Assembly: GCA_028286245.1 (NCBI GenBank)
Contig: JAQBRY010000002.1
Location: 268,779 to 332,778 of the forward strand
Length of the DNA stretch: 64,000 bases
Direction: 5' to 3'
DNA from: Candidatus Saccharimonadota bacterium
GTDB lineage: Bacteria > Patescibacteriota > Saccharimonadia > Saccharimonadales > UBA4665
Part shown: in pieces, positions 40,872 through 49,479 of the stretch
Position numbering within the stretch: position 1 is the first letter of the stretch
How the letters are laid out: the number at the start of each line of letters is the position of its first letter
Position numbers and translations under genes: made by a program
Notes under the pieces: model-generated
The model's input: only the letters and a program-made list of their open reading frames with translations
Databases searched by the model: none
Told to the model about the DNA's origin: nothing

Positions 40872-41480
40872 CTATACCCTTGATTTACGGTGGCGGTTAA
40901 CAAAGAATGAGATGACAGTAAGCACAAAGAGTAGCGCCGTAGACACAATTGTCCAGCCAGCCAAGTCGGGAGACCAGGCGGGCGACACAAAGCTAAACTT
41001 ATAGAGTGCATCTGGCACAGCCGGCCCTTGGCTTACCGGAGTTTGCTTTTGGACGTAGTCCTCTATGCAGCCGACGCGGCCGCGGCCGGAAAAGCCGGTT
41101 GGAATGGCCTGTTCACACTGTTTTTGGGCATCACTATAAATCTGGGTGTTCTGAGACGTGAGCCTGTCGCTACGGGCCTTAACGAGACGTTCATAGGTGT
41201 ACTTGAGCTGAATTGGCGGGTAAACGCTGCCATTATCCGTGGTGAGCTTGGTATTCATGTGCGTGGTAACGTAGGCCTGCAAGTGCTGTAGCGCTGTAGC
41301 CACGTCGCCAGCTTGTTGATCGGTGGAATAAACATCCTGACGAAGTGTAGCCATGTGCTGGTTGTTGGAGCGGAGCGCTAGTATGCAGACCGTGAGGCTG
41401 ATTAAAGCGGCAATCAGGTAGTACCACGACTTAATTCGGAAGACCGCGCTCAGCGGATGTAAAATTTTGGAGACGTTCAT
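40872..41480 (-). CDS. Two-helix membrane protein, function unknown
   Basis: This 202-aa protein has one membrane helix near the N-terminus (about residues 18-36) and another near the C-terminus (about 175-195), with an extracytoplasmic helical domain between that contains two cysteines. I choose the start at 41480 (MNVSKIL) because TATAAT lies ten bases upstream; a frame opening 44 codons earlier overlaps the divergent mur ligase gene and is unlikely. Confidence 0.7.
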   Translation of the reverse strand: MNVSKILHPLSAVFRIKSWYYLIAALISLTVCILALRSNNQHMATLRQDVYSTDQQAGDVATALQHLQAYVTTHMNTKLTTDNGSVYPPIQLKYTYERLVKARSDRLTSQNTQIYSDAQKQCEQAIPTGFSGRGRVGCIEDYVQKQTPVSQGPAVPDALYKFSFVSPAWSPDLAGWTIVSTALLFVLTVISFFVNRHRKSRV

Positions 41481-41547
41481 GCTGTTTATGATTATATAGG
41501 AGTCCGCGCCAGTTACTAATACTGCGTGCAAGTTATATACTACTGGT

Positions 41548-42852
41548 ATGCATATATATTTTTCTGGGATTGGCGGCGCCGGGATTGGACCCTTGGCGCA
41601 AATTGCACACAAGGCTGGCTACACGGTATCCGGATCGGACAAACAAGATTCCAGCTACTTGGAATATTTACGCGCCCATGGCATTACTAACATTCATATC
41701 GGTCAGGGCTACAAAGCAATTGCCGAGTTGCACGCCGTAACGCCGATTGATTGGTTTGTGTATACCTCTGCCCTGCCCTTAGAAAATCCGGATGCTCCCG
41801 AACTGCGCTTTTGCAACGAGCAACAAATCAAAACTAGTAAGCGCGACGAGTTGCTTAACACCATATTGGAAGACACTGGCCAGAAAATGATTGCCGTTGC
41901 CGGCACCCACGGCAAAACCACCACTACTGCCATGACTGTTTGGCTTTTTAAGCAACTTGAGTACCCTATTAGCTATCTGTTGCCAGCCAAGGTCAGCTAC
42001 GGCGAAATGGGCGAGTTTAACAAGGACAGCCAATATTTTGTGTACGAAGCCGATGAGTTTGACCGAAACTTTTTGGCCTACGAACCAGCCGTTAGTCTGA
42101 TAACCGGCGTTAGTTGGGACCACCACGAAATATTTCCAACGCGCGAGGAGTATCAGCAGGCCTTTCGTGATTTTATCAATCAAACCAAGCAAACGCTGCT
42201 CTGGCAAGACGACGCCGACTATTTAGGGTTGGGTGGGCTTGATGGTGATATTACCACCTACGAGCCAAATGATGCTGCTGTACATGCCATAACCCTCAAA
42301 GGCTTCTATAACCGACTTGATGCCTGGCTGAGCATACAGGCCGTCCACAAGGTCACAGGAGCAAAGGTAGAGGAGCTGATTGGACACATCAACCGTTTCC
42401 CGGGTTTGCAACGCCGCATGGAGCAGCTACTGCCCAACCTCTACACTGATTATGCGCACACGCCCGAAAAAATCCGCGGCGCCATGAGTGCGGCCAGCGA
42501 AATAGCCGCTGAGGCTGGTCAAGAGCTAGTGGTGGTCTATGAACCGCTAACAAATCGCCGGCAACATTTTTTGAAAGAAGAATATAAGGATTGTTTTAAT
42601 GGCGCCAATAAATTGTATTGGATCCCCAGTTACCTGGCCCGGGAAGATCCGGCTCAGCGGGTAATCCCGCCCGCCGAACTCATTACCTACCTGACCGACC
42701 CCTCATTTGCGGTGGCCGCCGAGCGCGATGACGCCTTGAAAACAACTATTCAAAAACACCTCGACAATGGCGACATGGTGGTATGCATGGCCGGTGGTGG
42801 CGGTGATAGCCTTGATGAATGGCTGCGCCGGGAATTCCTACCTAAAAACTAG
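41548..42852 (+). CDS. murC: UDP-N-acetylmuramate-L-alanine ligase type Mur ligase (MurC/Mpl family)
   Basis: This 434-aa enzyme has the N-terminal Rossmann loop SGIGGAGIGP, the ATP loop GTHGKTTTT (residues 119-127), the EADEFD motif and the WDHHEIFPT strand. C-terminal Mur ligase residues (YAHTP near residue 300) are in place. It joins an amino acid or peptide to UDP-MurNAc in peptidoglycan synthesis or recycling. MurC and Mpl are hard to separate from sequence; the DHxEIFP segment leans toward Mpl. TATACT lies exactly six bases before the ATG. Confidence 0.85.
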   Translation: MHIYFSGIGGAGIGPLAQIAHKAGYTVSGSDKQDSSYLEYLRAHGITNIHIGQGYKAIAELHAVTPIDWFVYTSALPLENPDAPELRFCNEQQIKTSKRDELLNTILEDTGQKMIAVAGTHGKTTTTAMTVWLFKQLEYPISYLLPAKVSYGEMGEFNKDSQYFVYEADEFDRNFLAYEPAVSLITGVSWDHHEIFPTREEYQQAFRDFINQTKQTLLWQDDADYLGLGGLDGDITTYEPNDAAVHAITLKGFYNRLDAWLSIQAVHKVTGAKVEELIGHINRFPGLQRRMEQLLPNLYTDYAHTPEKIRGAMSAASEIAAEAGQELVVVYEPLTNRRQHFLKEEYKDCFNGANKLYWIPSYLAREDPAQRVIPPAELITYLTDPSFAVAAERDDALKTTIQKHLDNGDMVVCMAGGGGDSLDEWLRREFLPKN

Positions 42853-43288
42853 CATCCCAGCCGTATTCGGCATAGGTATTACCGGCTTTGATCTGCTTAA
42901 AGGCCTCTGCAATTTCAGGAAGAACGTTTTTAGGGAGATCATCGAGGTCAAGCCAGACAAGCTCACCGTGAACGTCCGGTTCGGCATTATAGGGCTCACC
43001 CTGCCACTCCAGCGCATTGAAATAGACATCAAGCCACTGGCTATCGGGAGCCTTCCGGTGCACGGTAATCGCATGACTGAGGTTCTGGATGGTAACAGTC
43101 ACGCCAGCTTCTTCTTTGGCCTCACGTACGGCAGCAGCCATAAATCTTTCGTTCTGTTCTACCTTGCCAGACGGAAGGTCGTAGAAGCCATTCATCCAGT
43201 CGGTATGAGCCCGCAGAACAAAGGCTACCGTGTTTTCGCGGCGCAATATGACAGATGCGGCAATATAGGGTGTAGCCGTGTTATACAT
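42842..43288 (-). CDS. Nudix hydrolase
   Basis: This 148-aa protein has a complete Nudix box, GKVEQNERFMAAAVREAKEEAGV (about residues 41-63), with the REAxEE core. Nudix enzymes cut nucleoside diphosphate-X compounds. Its last bases overlap the end of the convergent mur ligase gene by 11, and its ATG lies at the stop codon of the MazG-like gene, so these two house-cleaning genes form one unit. Confidence 0.93.
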   Translation of the reverse strand: MYNTATPYIAASVILRRENTVAFVLRAHTDWMNGFYDLPSGKVEQNERFMAAAVREAKEEAGVTVTIQNLSHAITVHRKAPDSQWLDVYFNALEWQGEPYNAEPDVHGELVWLDLDDLPKNVLPEIAEAFKQIKAGNTYAEYGWDASF

Positions 43289-43617
43289 TATCGGTTGTCG
43301 CCCGAACCCTTTATAGTGCCTCGTTTTTGACGGTCGGCTAACTTGGCAATATTTTTAGTGGCTATATCATCGAGAGGAATGTCTAAATAATTGGCGAGAA
43401 CGGCAATATACCAGAGAACATCGCCGAGTTCTTTGCCGATGTCAGCGCGGTCAATTTTAGATTCATCGGATTCGTGGTCGCGGATAAGCTTCTTAAACTT
43501 TTCGGCTATCTCACCGGCCTCGCCCATAAGGCCCAGCACTAGGTGTAATAATTCGTCACGATCGGTTTTTTTGCGGGCTGTTTTGAGGGCGGCTGCTTGG
43601 TATTCGTCAAATGTCAT
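43288..43617 (-). CDS. MazG-like nucleotide pyrophosphohydrolase
   Basis: This 109-aa all-helical protein has the metal-binding MazG residues GEAGEIAEKFKK (EExxE-type, about residues 33-44) and ELGDVLWYIAVLANYL (ExxD, about 63-78). It hydrolyses NTPs or dNTPs to monophosphates. TACAAT lies five bases before the ATG. It is coupled to the Nudix gene downstream, as expected for nucleotide sanitation. Confidence 0.93.
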   Translation of the reverse strand: MTFDEYQAAALKTARKKTDRDELLHLVLGLMGEAGEIAEKFKKLIRDHESDESKIDRADIGKELGDVLWYIAVLANYLDIPLDDIATKNIAKLADRQKRGTIKGSGDNR

Positions 43618-43644
43618 ACCCTATTGTAGCAATTATTTGTGGGC

Positions 43645-44202
43645 TTAGGCCTCTACGTCGACTGCACCGCGGCGCAGCACTTCTATGGCATCGTCGACTA
43701 TTCTGATAATTGTTGACGGTAGGTTACTCGAAAGGTCACCGCCATCAACGTAAAAGTCTACCTCGTCACCAAAGTACTGTTTAGCCTGAGCAATGGTAGT
43801 GCTGGTTAGTTGGCCCGGGTGATTGGCACTGCTCGTTAATAATGGTCCGACCTGTTCAAGCAATTGCTGGAGTTCGGGGTGATCCGGAATACGTACGGCT
43901 AGGCTGGCCATTCCCTGGTGTAGATAGTCTAGCTCTGGGCTCCCCGCGACCACTACGCTCACGGCACCGGGCCAGAACTGCTCAACGGCCGTTAGGTAGC
44001 GGCGCTTAATGCCAAGCTGGACCAGTTGATCAATGCTAGCGGCAATGATGGTGCCGGGCTTAGCCTCGCGCCGTTTAAGATTGTAGAGGCGCTTCACCGC
44101 ATCTTTATCGGCGGCACGAGCCACCAAGCCGTAGACGGTATCGGTAGGAATCACGCCAATGGCGCCGGGGAGTGATAATTGCTGAACTACATCTTGAAAC
44201 AT
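43645..44202 (-). CDS. tsaC: Sua5/YciO/YrdC-type threonylcarbamoyl-AMP synthase
   Basis: This 185-aa protein has the YrdC fold signature VIPTDTVYGL near residue 20, the KxR-type segment NLKRREAKPGT and the GPLLTSSANHPGQ loop. It makes threonylcarbamoyl-AMP from Thr, bicarbonate and ATP for t6A37 of ANN-decoding tRNAs. The Lys in KRRE and the Ser-Ala-Asn triad are present. TAAAGT seven bases upstream sets the ATG at 44202. Length fits the short TsaC form rather than full Sua5. Confidence 0.9.
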   Translation of the reverse strand: MFQDVVQQLSLPGAIGVIPTDTVYGLVARAADKDAVKRLYNLKRREAKPGTIIAASIDQLVQLGIKRRYLTAVEQFWPGAVSVVVAGSPELDYLHQGMASLAVRIPDHPELQQLLEQVGPLLTSSANHPGQLTSTTIAQAKQYFGDEVDFYVDGGDLSSNLPSTIIRIVDDAIEVLRRGAVDVEA

Positions 44203-44239
44203 CCCCACCACTTTAGCGCAACTCCTTAGGCATTGCTAG

Positions 44240-44554
44240 TTATTTTTGCTGGGTGTAGGCGTAAACTGCCAGAGCCGCCAGGACAATAATTATGATAACC
44301 GTAGCGGTAATTGCCAGACCGACACCACTGCGAGGCGCTTTAGCGGGCGTGGGCTTTGTGGCTTTGGGCTGTTCGGTTGGGGCAGCCTTGGGGGCGTCGG
44401 GGGCGGCTGTCGGCTGGCTGGGCGCAGGCTTTTGAGCGACTACGTCCATTGCCGCGCCAGTGCTGGGTGATGGCGGGGGGACTGCAACAGGCTCCGCTGG
44501 AGCCGCCACGGGCGCCGCATCCGAAGGGTCTTGGTGAACGTCTTTAGCATCCAT
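44240..44554 (-). CDS. Pro/Ala-rich protein with C-terminal membrane helix
   Basis: This 104-aa protein has about 75 residues of Pro, Ala, Lys and Gln-rich sequence and one membrane helix near the C-terminus (about 78-99), followed by YTQQK. It is tail-anchored or an N-in protein with a disordered cytosolic domain. TATACT lies exactly six bases before the ATG at 44554. The function is unknown. Confidence 0.7.
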   Translation of the reverse strand: MDAKDVHQDPSDAAPVAAPAEPVAVPPPSPSTGAAMDVVAQKPAPSQPTAAPDAPKAAPTEQPKATKPTPAKAPRSGVGLAITATVIIIIVLAALAVYAYTQQK

Positions 44555-44595
44555 AGTATTAGTATAGTAGCACAAAGCGTAAGCGTTTCGAGGGG

Positions 44596-45411
44596 TTATA
44601 GGGAGTAAATGCGCCCATCAAAGCTGATAAGTTTTTCCTGTAAAAGCTCCGTTATGACGGCCGGCAGGCGATCGTCATCTATAAGGGCGCGCAGCTGGTC
44701 GAGCCTGGCCGGTGCCAGCGTCAGTTGCTTAATAACCTGGCCTCTTATCTGCCGCTTGGAGCCCGCAAACTTAGATTGCTTTTTGTATGTGGCGCTCAAC
44801 CGACTTTTATTACCGATTGATTGCTTAAGAAAGGAGCCGTAGTCCATCAGCGCCCAGTACCAGTCACGTGGTTGGGCGGCTAGGCTTGGTCGAATCAACT
44901 CCTCAATGGCTTTGTCGCTAACGCTCGTATCATCGGCAAAAAAGTGATGGATAAACACCGTGCGGATATTGGTTTCTATGAATACGACCGGTTTGTTAAA
45001 AACGTAGGCCGTTATAGCGCCGGCGGTGTTATGCCCGACCCCCGGAAGCTTAGTAAGTTCCGCCTGCGTGCTCGGAAAGACTCCATCCATCTCTTGCACC
45101 ACCATTTGGGCCGCTTGATACAAAAATTTAGCTCGTCGATTGTAACCCAGCCCGCTCCATAGGGTTAGAACCTCGCCGAGCGAGGCTTGAGCCAAGGCCT
45201 CTACCGTCGGGAATCGGGCTATAAAGGCCAGGTATTTAGGAATGACGCGCCCAACCTGGGTTTGCTGCAGCATCAGTTCGCTGACCATAATTTTGTAGGG
45301 GTTAAATTTTCCATCGGAGTCCGGCTGCCGCCACGGCAGATCATGCCGGCCATGGGCAAGATAGTATCCCATAACGGCGTCGTGTAAATTAGTTATTTGT
45401 GAGTCGTCCAT
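44596..45411 (-). CDS. mutY: A/G-specific adenine glycosylase-like protein without Fe-S cluster motif
   Basis: This 271-aa HhH-GPD enzyme has LPWRQ, the catalytic Glu in SELMLQQTQV (E45), the hairpin LPGVGHNTAGAI (about residues 122-133) and the strand VVFIETNIRTVF. At the place of the catalytic Asp (DGN/DTH in MutY and EndoIII) stands Glu146, and the four Fe-S cysteines expected after LMDYGSF are absent. The C-terminal oxoG-recognition domain is short. It probably still works in base-excision repair of A:oxoG, but the changes leave the activity open. Confidence 0.8.
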   Translation of the reverse strand: MDDSQITNLHDAVMGYYLAHGRHDLPWRQPDSDGKFNPYKIMVSELMLQQTQVGRVIPKYLAFIARFPTVEALAQASLGEVLTLWSGLGYNRRAKFLYQAAQMVVQEMDGVFPSTQAELTKLPGVGHNTAGAITAYVFNKPVVFIETNIRTVFIHHFFADDTSVSDKAIEELIRPSLAAQPRDWYWALMDYGSFLKQSIGNKSRLSATYKKQSKFAGSKRQIRGQVIKQLTLAPARLDQLRALIDDDRLPAVITELLQEKLISFDGRIYSL

Positions 45412-45434
45412 ATGAAAATGCTATTATGTAGCCG

Positions 45435-46292
45435 ATGTTTCATTATAGCGTGCGCTACCTAAAACGATTTGCAATTCTATTGCCCGGCTTGTTTATTGCC
45501 GTACTTTCGGTACGGGATATTTTCCCGTATTTTGATACTAAATTGCCGCTGGCACTAGCCATTTTGGTTACTTACATACTAGCTGCCTACATTCTGATAC
45601 CTTTCATTATCCGTCTAGTGCGCGCCTTTGTGCCCACCAATCACCTGCCTCTATACTGTGTTACTCCGGACGGCTTTGCTTCGGACCCCTTAAACATTGG
45701 TATTATTGCTACCCGTCGGCAGCTTATAAACACCATGGAATCAATTGGCTGGTCTACCGCCGATCCGCATAGCCCGTCTAACCTGGTGCACCAGATATTG
45801 AGCACGCTGCTCGGTTGGTCATACCCTAACGCACCGATGAGCAGTCTTTATTTGTTTGGCCGCAAGCAAGATATTGCTTTTGAAGTACCAATTGAGGGTA
45901 CCAGCGCCGGCAGCCGCCACCACGTGCGCTTTTGGGCCACCACCTACACTAACCAAAATAAGCTTTCTGTTCGAACCATTCACTGGCACCACCGAAGTGC
46001 CCATGTGCAAGGTGATAATTTACTGTGGGTTGGCGCTGCTTCGCTCGATAGTGGCATTGGGCCCATTAAACACAACTTACAAATTACCCACATGATACAT
46101 CCGGACACCAACGCGGAGCGTGACCTTATAACCAAACAACTCAAAGCCGCCGGACTCGCCAAAAAAGTAAGTACCCTAACGCTGCAAAAACCCTATCAGC
46201 TCAATAACCGGGTACTGCGCGGCTACCTAAGGGCCGACGGCAAAATGAGTATCATTCACTTACCGGACTCGCAACAAAAGCCTCGGCCCTAA
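45435..46292 (+). CDS. LssY C-terminal domain membrane protein
   Basis: This 285-aa protein has two membrane helices in the first 65 residues and then an LssY_C-type domain with DPLNIGIIATRRQLINTMESIGW, LFGRKQDIAFE and NLLWVGAASLD. The domain occurs alone or fused to PAP2 phosphatases; its activity is unknown. TATTAT lies seven bases before the ATG. The end overlaps the convergent 46289-48448 gene by four bases. Confidence 0.85.
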   Translation: MFHYSVRYLKRFAILLPGLFIAVLSVRDIFPYFDTKLPLALAILVTYILAAYILIPFIIRLVRAFVPTNHLPLYCVTPDGFASDPLNIGIIATRRQLINTMESIGWSTADPHSPSNLVHQILSTLLGWSYPNAPMSSLYLFGRKQDIAFEVPIEGTSAGSRHHVRFWATTYTNQNKLSVRTIHWHHRSAHVQGDNLLWVGAASLDSGIGPIKHNLQITHMIHPDTNAERDLITKQLKAAGLAKKVSTLTLQKPYQLNNRVLRGYLRADGKMSIIHLPDSQQKPRP

Positions 46293-48448
46293 AGGCCACC
46301 GTATCCCTGCGCTGCTTTGTAATAGTCCGTTAACTTAATGGGTGCCTTACCGCCGGCGGCGGCCACAATATAGAGTTCGCTGCCGCCCTTAGTCACTAGC
46401 AAGTAATCGTCACTGAACCAACCGTAGGCGCTGTAGCCAATGAGGTTGGTTTGCTGCTGTGGTGATTCGGCGTTGGCCCCGCCGAGTATGGGCGTTGGCT
46501 TGCCATCGCGCTGCTCACTCCAAAAAACTTTTTTACCGGAAGGTGACGCCAGATACACTGGATAGGTTTTATTAAAGCTAGCCTGCGTAATTTCGGTAGA
46601 TATCTTGGCAGCTTGGTTTTGGTAGTCCAGGAACACTGTTTTGCTGTCGTTATAGTTGTAGGCGGCATAGTAAATCTCTTGGGGGCTTACCAGGGCAGCC
46701 TGGATATACCCCATGCCGTTTGCATCGAGCGTTTGGTAGTCTTTTTTAGCTTGGCCGGTAGGCTGGACGCCGCGGATTGAGCTTGTTTTACCCACCAAGC
46801 TGGCACCGCCGCTGCTATACCACTGACTGTTATAGACCAGTAAATTATTGAGTATGTAAAAATTGTAAAAACCTTGGTATGCGTAACTGCCATTACCGCT
46901 GTCTTCGGCCTGGCTTTGGTCGAGCTGATTTAATTGGGCACGCTCAGCGTCGTAGCTTTTAAGGACTTCGTGGCCATTCTGGGAAGTAGAAACTCCGTTT
47001 CGGACAACATCATACATAAAGTAGTGTCCGTACCAACCAATCGGCGTAAAGCTAGCGTCACCGGAATCAAACTCGGTCAGGTGATCATTGGTGGTATCAA
47101 TAAGATACATCGAAGCCTGGGCCTTATCACGCTGGGCCTTGAGCACTACGTAGCGCCAGTCACGGGTGGCAAGCAGTACCGTGCTGGCACTATCTTCCTT
47201 GCCGGTGCCCTTGAGTACGGTTTGGCGGCCGGTACCATCCAAATTAGTCTTTACTACATCAATAGTGCCGCTCTCGTTAGACAGCACGTACACTTTGCCG
47301 GCCGGAGTAATAGAGAACGTATTTTGTGGTACCAGCGACGAAGTAACCTCTAGCGTGACCTTGCTGGTATTAAAACCGTCAGCGGTGAGACTAGCCGGGC
47401 GCTTGGATAGGCTGACCGGCAGCACAATGGTGGCCGTGCCGTCCTTGGAAGTCTTAGCGTTGGTGTTAAGAACACTAATTTCGGCATTGGCAATCGGTTG
47501 CCCCGTTAATTTGTTAATAACTTTAATGGGAACTTGGCGGCCAGTTGCTACCAGCGAAACAGTGATATTTTTACTTTTTGTAATACTTACAAAAGCTTGC
47601 TGATTGGCTGCCCTGTAGTACTGCTTGCTGAGCGTCAAGGTATGCGGGCCAACCGGGGCCTTAAAAGTAGCCGTCCCCCTGCTGTTAGTAGTGCCGCTGG
47701 ACGTACCAATTGATAATTTAGCGTCAGTAACAGGGAGCTTTGTGGTGCTGTCGAGGACCGTTACCTGAACGGTTCGCTTTAGGGCGAGCCCTAACACCTT
47801 ATAACGGCTCTGCGGTATGCCAAACACCGCCGCGAGAGCAGCAATAAGTAGTACTAGTACGAGCAGTAAGCGCCGGCGCGGGTGCTTAGCTTTAGCCTTC
47901 TTACCCACCACCAGCGGTGTAATTGCCTCGTCTTCGGCCGCCAAAAGATCGTCGCTGTCGTGCTCGGCTATGTCATCAATGGCAGCATCAGTTTTTGGAT
48001 CATCAATTGTTAGGGGCTCGTCTATGGGTAGATCGGCCGCCCTGGCTTGCAATGCATCTCCGACGGTTGGCGGCTGCTCATCCACTGCTTCGCTAACGCT
48101 GATAGGAGCTACGGCTTTCGGCTCAGGGAGCGGTTCAGGCAAGGGTACCGGCGGCACTTCTACGGCAGCGGGTTCGGCTACTTCCGGATTATCATCTATG
48201 GTATTTATGGCAATTTTGGTGCGGGTTTTAGGCAGTACGGGGGCCGTCTGGGGCTGCGCCGATGATAGCGGTACTAGCTGGGCGGCTGGCGCATACTTGC
48301 TAACGTCAATTTTTGGCTCGGCGTCGGATGGCTTTTCGGCAGCAGGATTAGCCTTGGGAGCAAGGGGTGCTCCCATTAATATTTCAACGCGCTGCTCTAG
48401 ATCTTCATCTTGGGGAGAAGCACTGATTGGGATTTTTTTCTCGGCCAT
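46289..48448 (-). CDS. Large membrane-anchored protein with carboxypeptidase-regulatory repeats and propeller-like domain
   Basis: The protein has 719 aa. The cytosolic N-terminus (about 195 residues) is Pro/Ala/Glu/Asp-rich and likely disordered. One membrane helix follows (about 198-217). Two carboxypeptidase-regulatory-like domains (about 228-310 and 312-385) carry TLTKLPVTDAKL-type turns, here VTVLDSTTKLPVTDA and IKVINKLTGQPIANA. The C-terminal 330 residues repeat a beta-strand pattern that resembles a TolB/WD-type propeller. It is probably a surface or envelope protein; no enzymatic motif is seen. Confidence 0.8.
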   Translation of the reverse strand: MAEKKIPISASPQDEDLEQRVEILMGAPLAPKANPAAEKPSDAEPKIDVSKYAPAAQLVPLSSAQPQTAPVLPKTRTKIAINTIDDNPEVAEPAAVEVPPVPLPEPLPEPKAVAPISVSEAVDEQPPTVGDALQARAADLPIDEPLTIDDPKTDAAIDDIAEHDSDDLLAAEDEAITPLVVGKKAKAKHPRRRLLLVLVLLIAALAAVFGIPQSRYKVLGLALKRTVQVTVLDSTTKLPVTDAKLSIGTSSGTTNSRGTATFKAPVGPHTLTLSKQYYRAANQQAFVSITKSKNITVSLVATGRQVPIKVINKLTGQPIANAEISVLNTNAKTSKDGTATIVLPVSLSKRPASLTADGFNTSKVTLEVTSSLVPQNTFSITPAGKVYVLSNESGTIDVVKTNLDGTGRQTVLKGTGKEDSASTVLLATRDWRYVVLKAQRDKAQASMYLIDTTNDHLTEFDSGDASFTPIGWYGHYFMYDVVRNGVSTSQNGHEVLKSYDAERAQLNQLDQSQAEDSGNGSYAYQGFYNFYILNNLLVYNSQWYSSGGASLVGKTSSIRGVQPTGQAKKDYQTLDANGMGYIQAALVSPQEIYYAAYNYNDSKTVFLDYQNQAAKISTEITQASFNKTYPVYLASPSGKKVFWSEQRDGKPTPILGGANAESPQQQTNLIGYSAYGWFSDDYLLVTKGGSELYIVAAAGGKAPIKLTDYYKAAQGYGGL

Positions 48449-48622
48449 AGGAGCGTCTTTCTCGTTTAACTATACGAGGCGCTGCAACATGGTGAGCGCG
48501 ATTGCGTGCAAATGTCTTCGGGGTACTATGTAAAAACTCATAACTTCCGCTTTGTTTATTTTGATTAAGCTTACCTATAGTTGTACCTCGTTAAGCACAA
48601 GCATGTCAAGGGGCTAGCGGCA

Positions 48623-49321
48623 TTATCGTCTAAATTTAAGCTTTCGCGAGCAAGCCGGCCAGTTCTTCCAGCCACCGCCATTGGCGTACAGGTTTTTGGC
48701 AACCACAATTTGTTGCGCCGGAGTAGCCTGGTACGCGGCCGGTGCAAACGCCTTGCCGCCATTATTTGCCCAGCTGGCGGCAGTAAACTGCGGGCCCCCA
48801 GAAAAACTATTGCCGGTGTTGGCAGCCCAGCCAATACCCTTAGCCTCGCAGGTCATTACTAGCAGTGTAAAAGCAGCAGCTGTCGGTACTTGAAGGTCCC
48901 CAGGCTTGAGCGCCGGAACATACTCACCCGCTCCGTTAACGACAGGCGCAGGTGGCGTATTTTTAGGTACAACTTTTGGCGGCAGAGCGGTAGGAACTGC
49001 GGTCGGCGCAGGTGGTGCTTCAACCACGGGCGTAAGTGCTACGCGCACCACCGAGCGCGAGGCACGGTCGAGCGCGTGCTGGCGCGCCGCTTCGTCCTTT
49101 TTTAATTCTGTTTGCTCAGAAATACTGAGCGCATCTAGGCGTAGTACATGTGACCCGAGCCCGGCTGAAACCTCGGTTTGGTTAAATATTGTTTGTTCTT
49201 CTTGATAGGGCTGCACCGAATTATCATAAGAGCCCGCCAAATAGCCATTGGCGGCCAAGAGCGTTGCCACGAGAGCGGTACGCCGAATAATAATAGGTAC
49301 AGCCTCGCCACTTCCGTGCAT
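48623..49321 (-). CDS. Secreted Rpf-like (resuscitation-promoting factor) transglycosylase
   Basis: This 232-aa protein has an N-terminal signal segment (about residues 9-29), a Pro-rich linker (about 100-130) and a C-terminal Rpf domain. The domain has the candidate catalytic Glu in VMTCEAKGIGW (E159), NTGNSFSGGPQFTAASW, and the closing WPACS; C158 and C224 match the conserved disulfide pair. Rpf enzymes cut peptidoglycan. The usual ESGGNW is changed to EAKGIGW, so activity needs testing. GAGG precedes the ATG by seven bases. Confidence 0.85.
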   Translation of the reverse strand: MHGSGEAVPIIIRRTALVATLLAANGYLAGSYDNSVQPYQEEQTIFNQTEVSAGLGSHVLRLDALSISEQTELKKDEAARQHALDRASRSVVRVALTPVVEAPPAPTAVPTALPPKVVPKNTPPAPVVNGAGEYVPALKPGDLQVPTAAAFTLLVMTCEAKGIGWAANTGNSFSGGPQFTAASWANNGGKAFAPAAYQATPAQQIVVAKNLYANGGGWKNWPACSRKLKFRR

Positions 49322-49479
49322 AGGCTACCTCGTACTATTAAATTGTTAGTATCGGTTACGAAGGGTTTGCTAACGAAATCATAAGGGGCGAGAAGTTCTT
49401 CAAGCCTTTTCAATAGAATTAGTAAACACTAGGTGTATAACCGATTACTTATATACTATCATTGCTTGCAAGCCGGGCG

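Noticed and set aside
47817-48533. 238-codon plus-strand open frame
   Set aside because: It lies antisense to the 719-aa gene, is Ser/Ala-rich low-complexity sequence, has no -10 box at the usual distance and no ribosome binding site.
49322-49413. Short TTG-initiated frame before the rpf-like gene as a leader peptide
   Set aside because: It continues in another frame into the rpf-like gene and has no ribosome binding site; no sign of attenuation.
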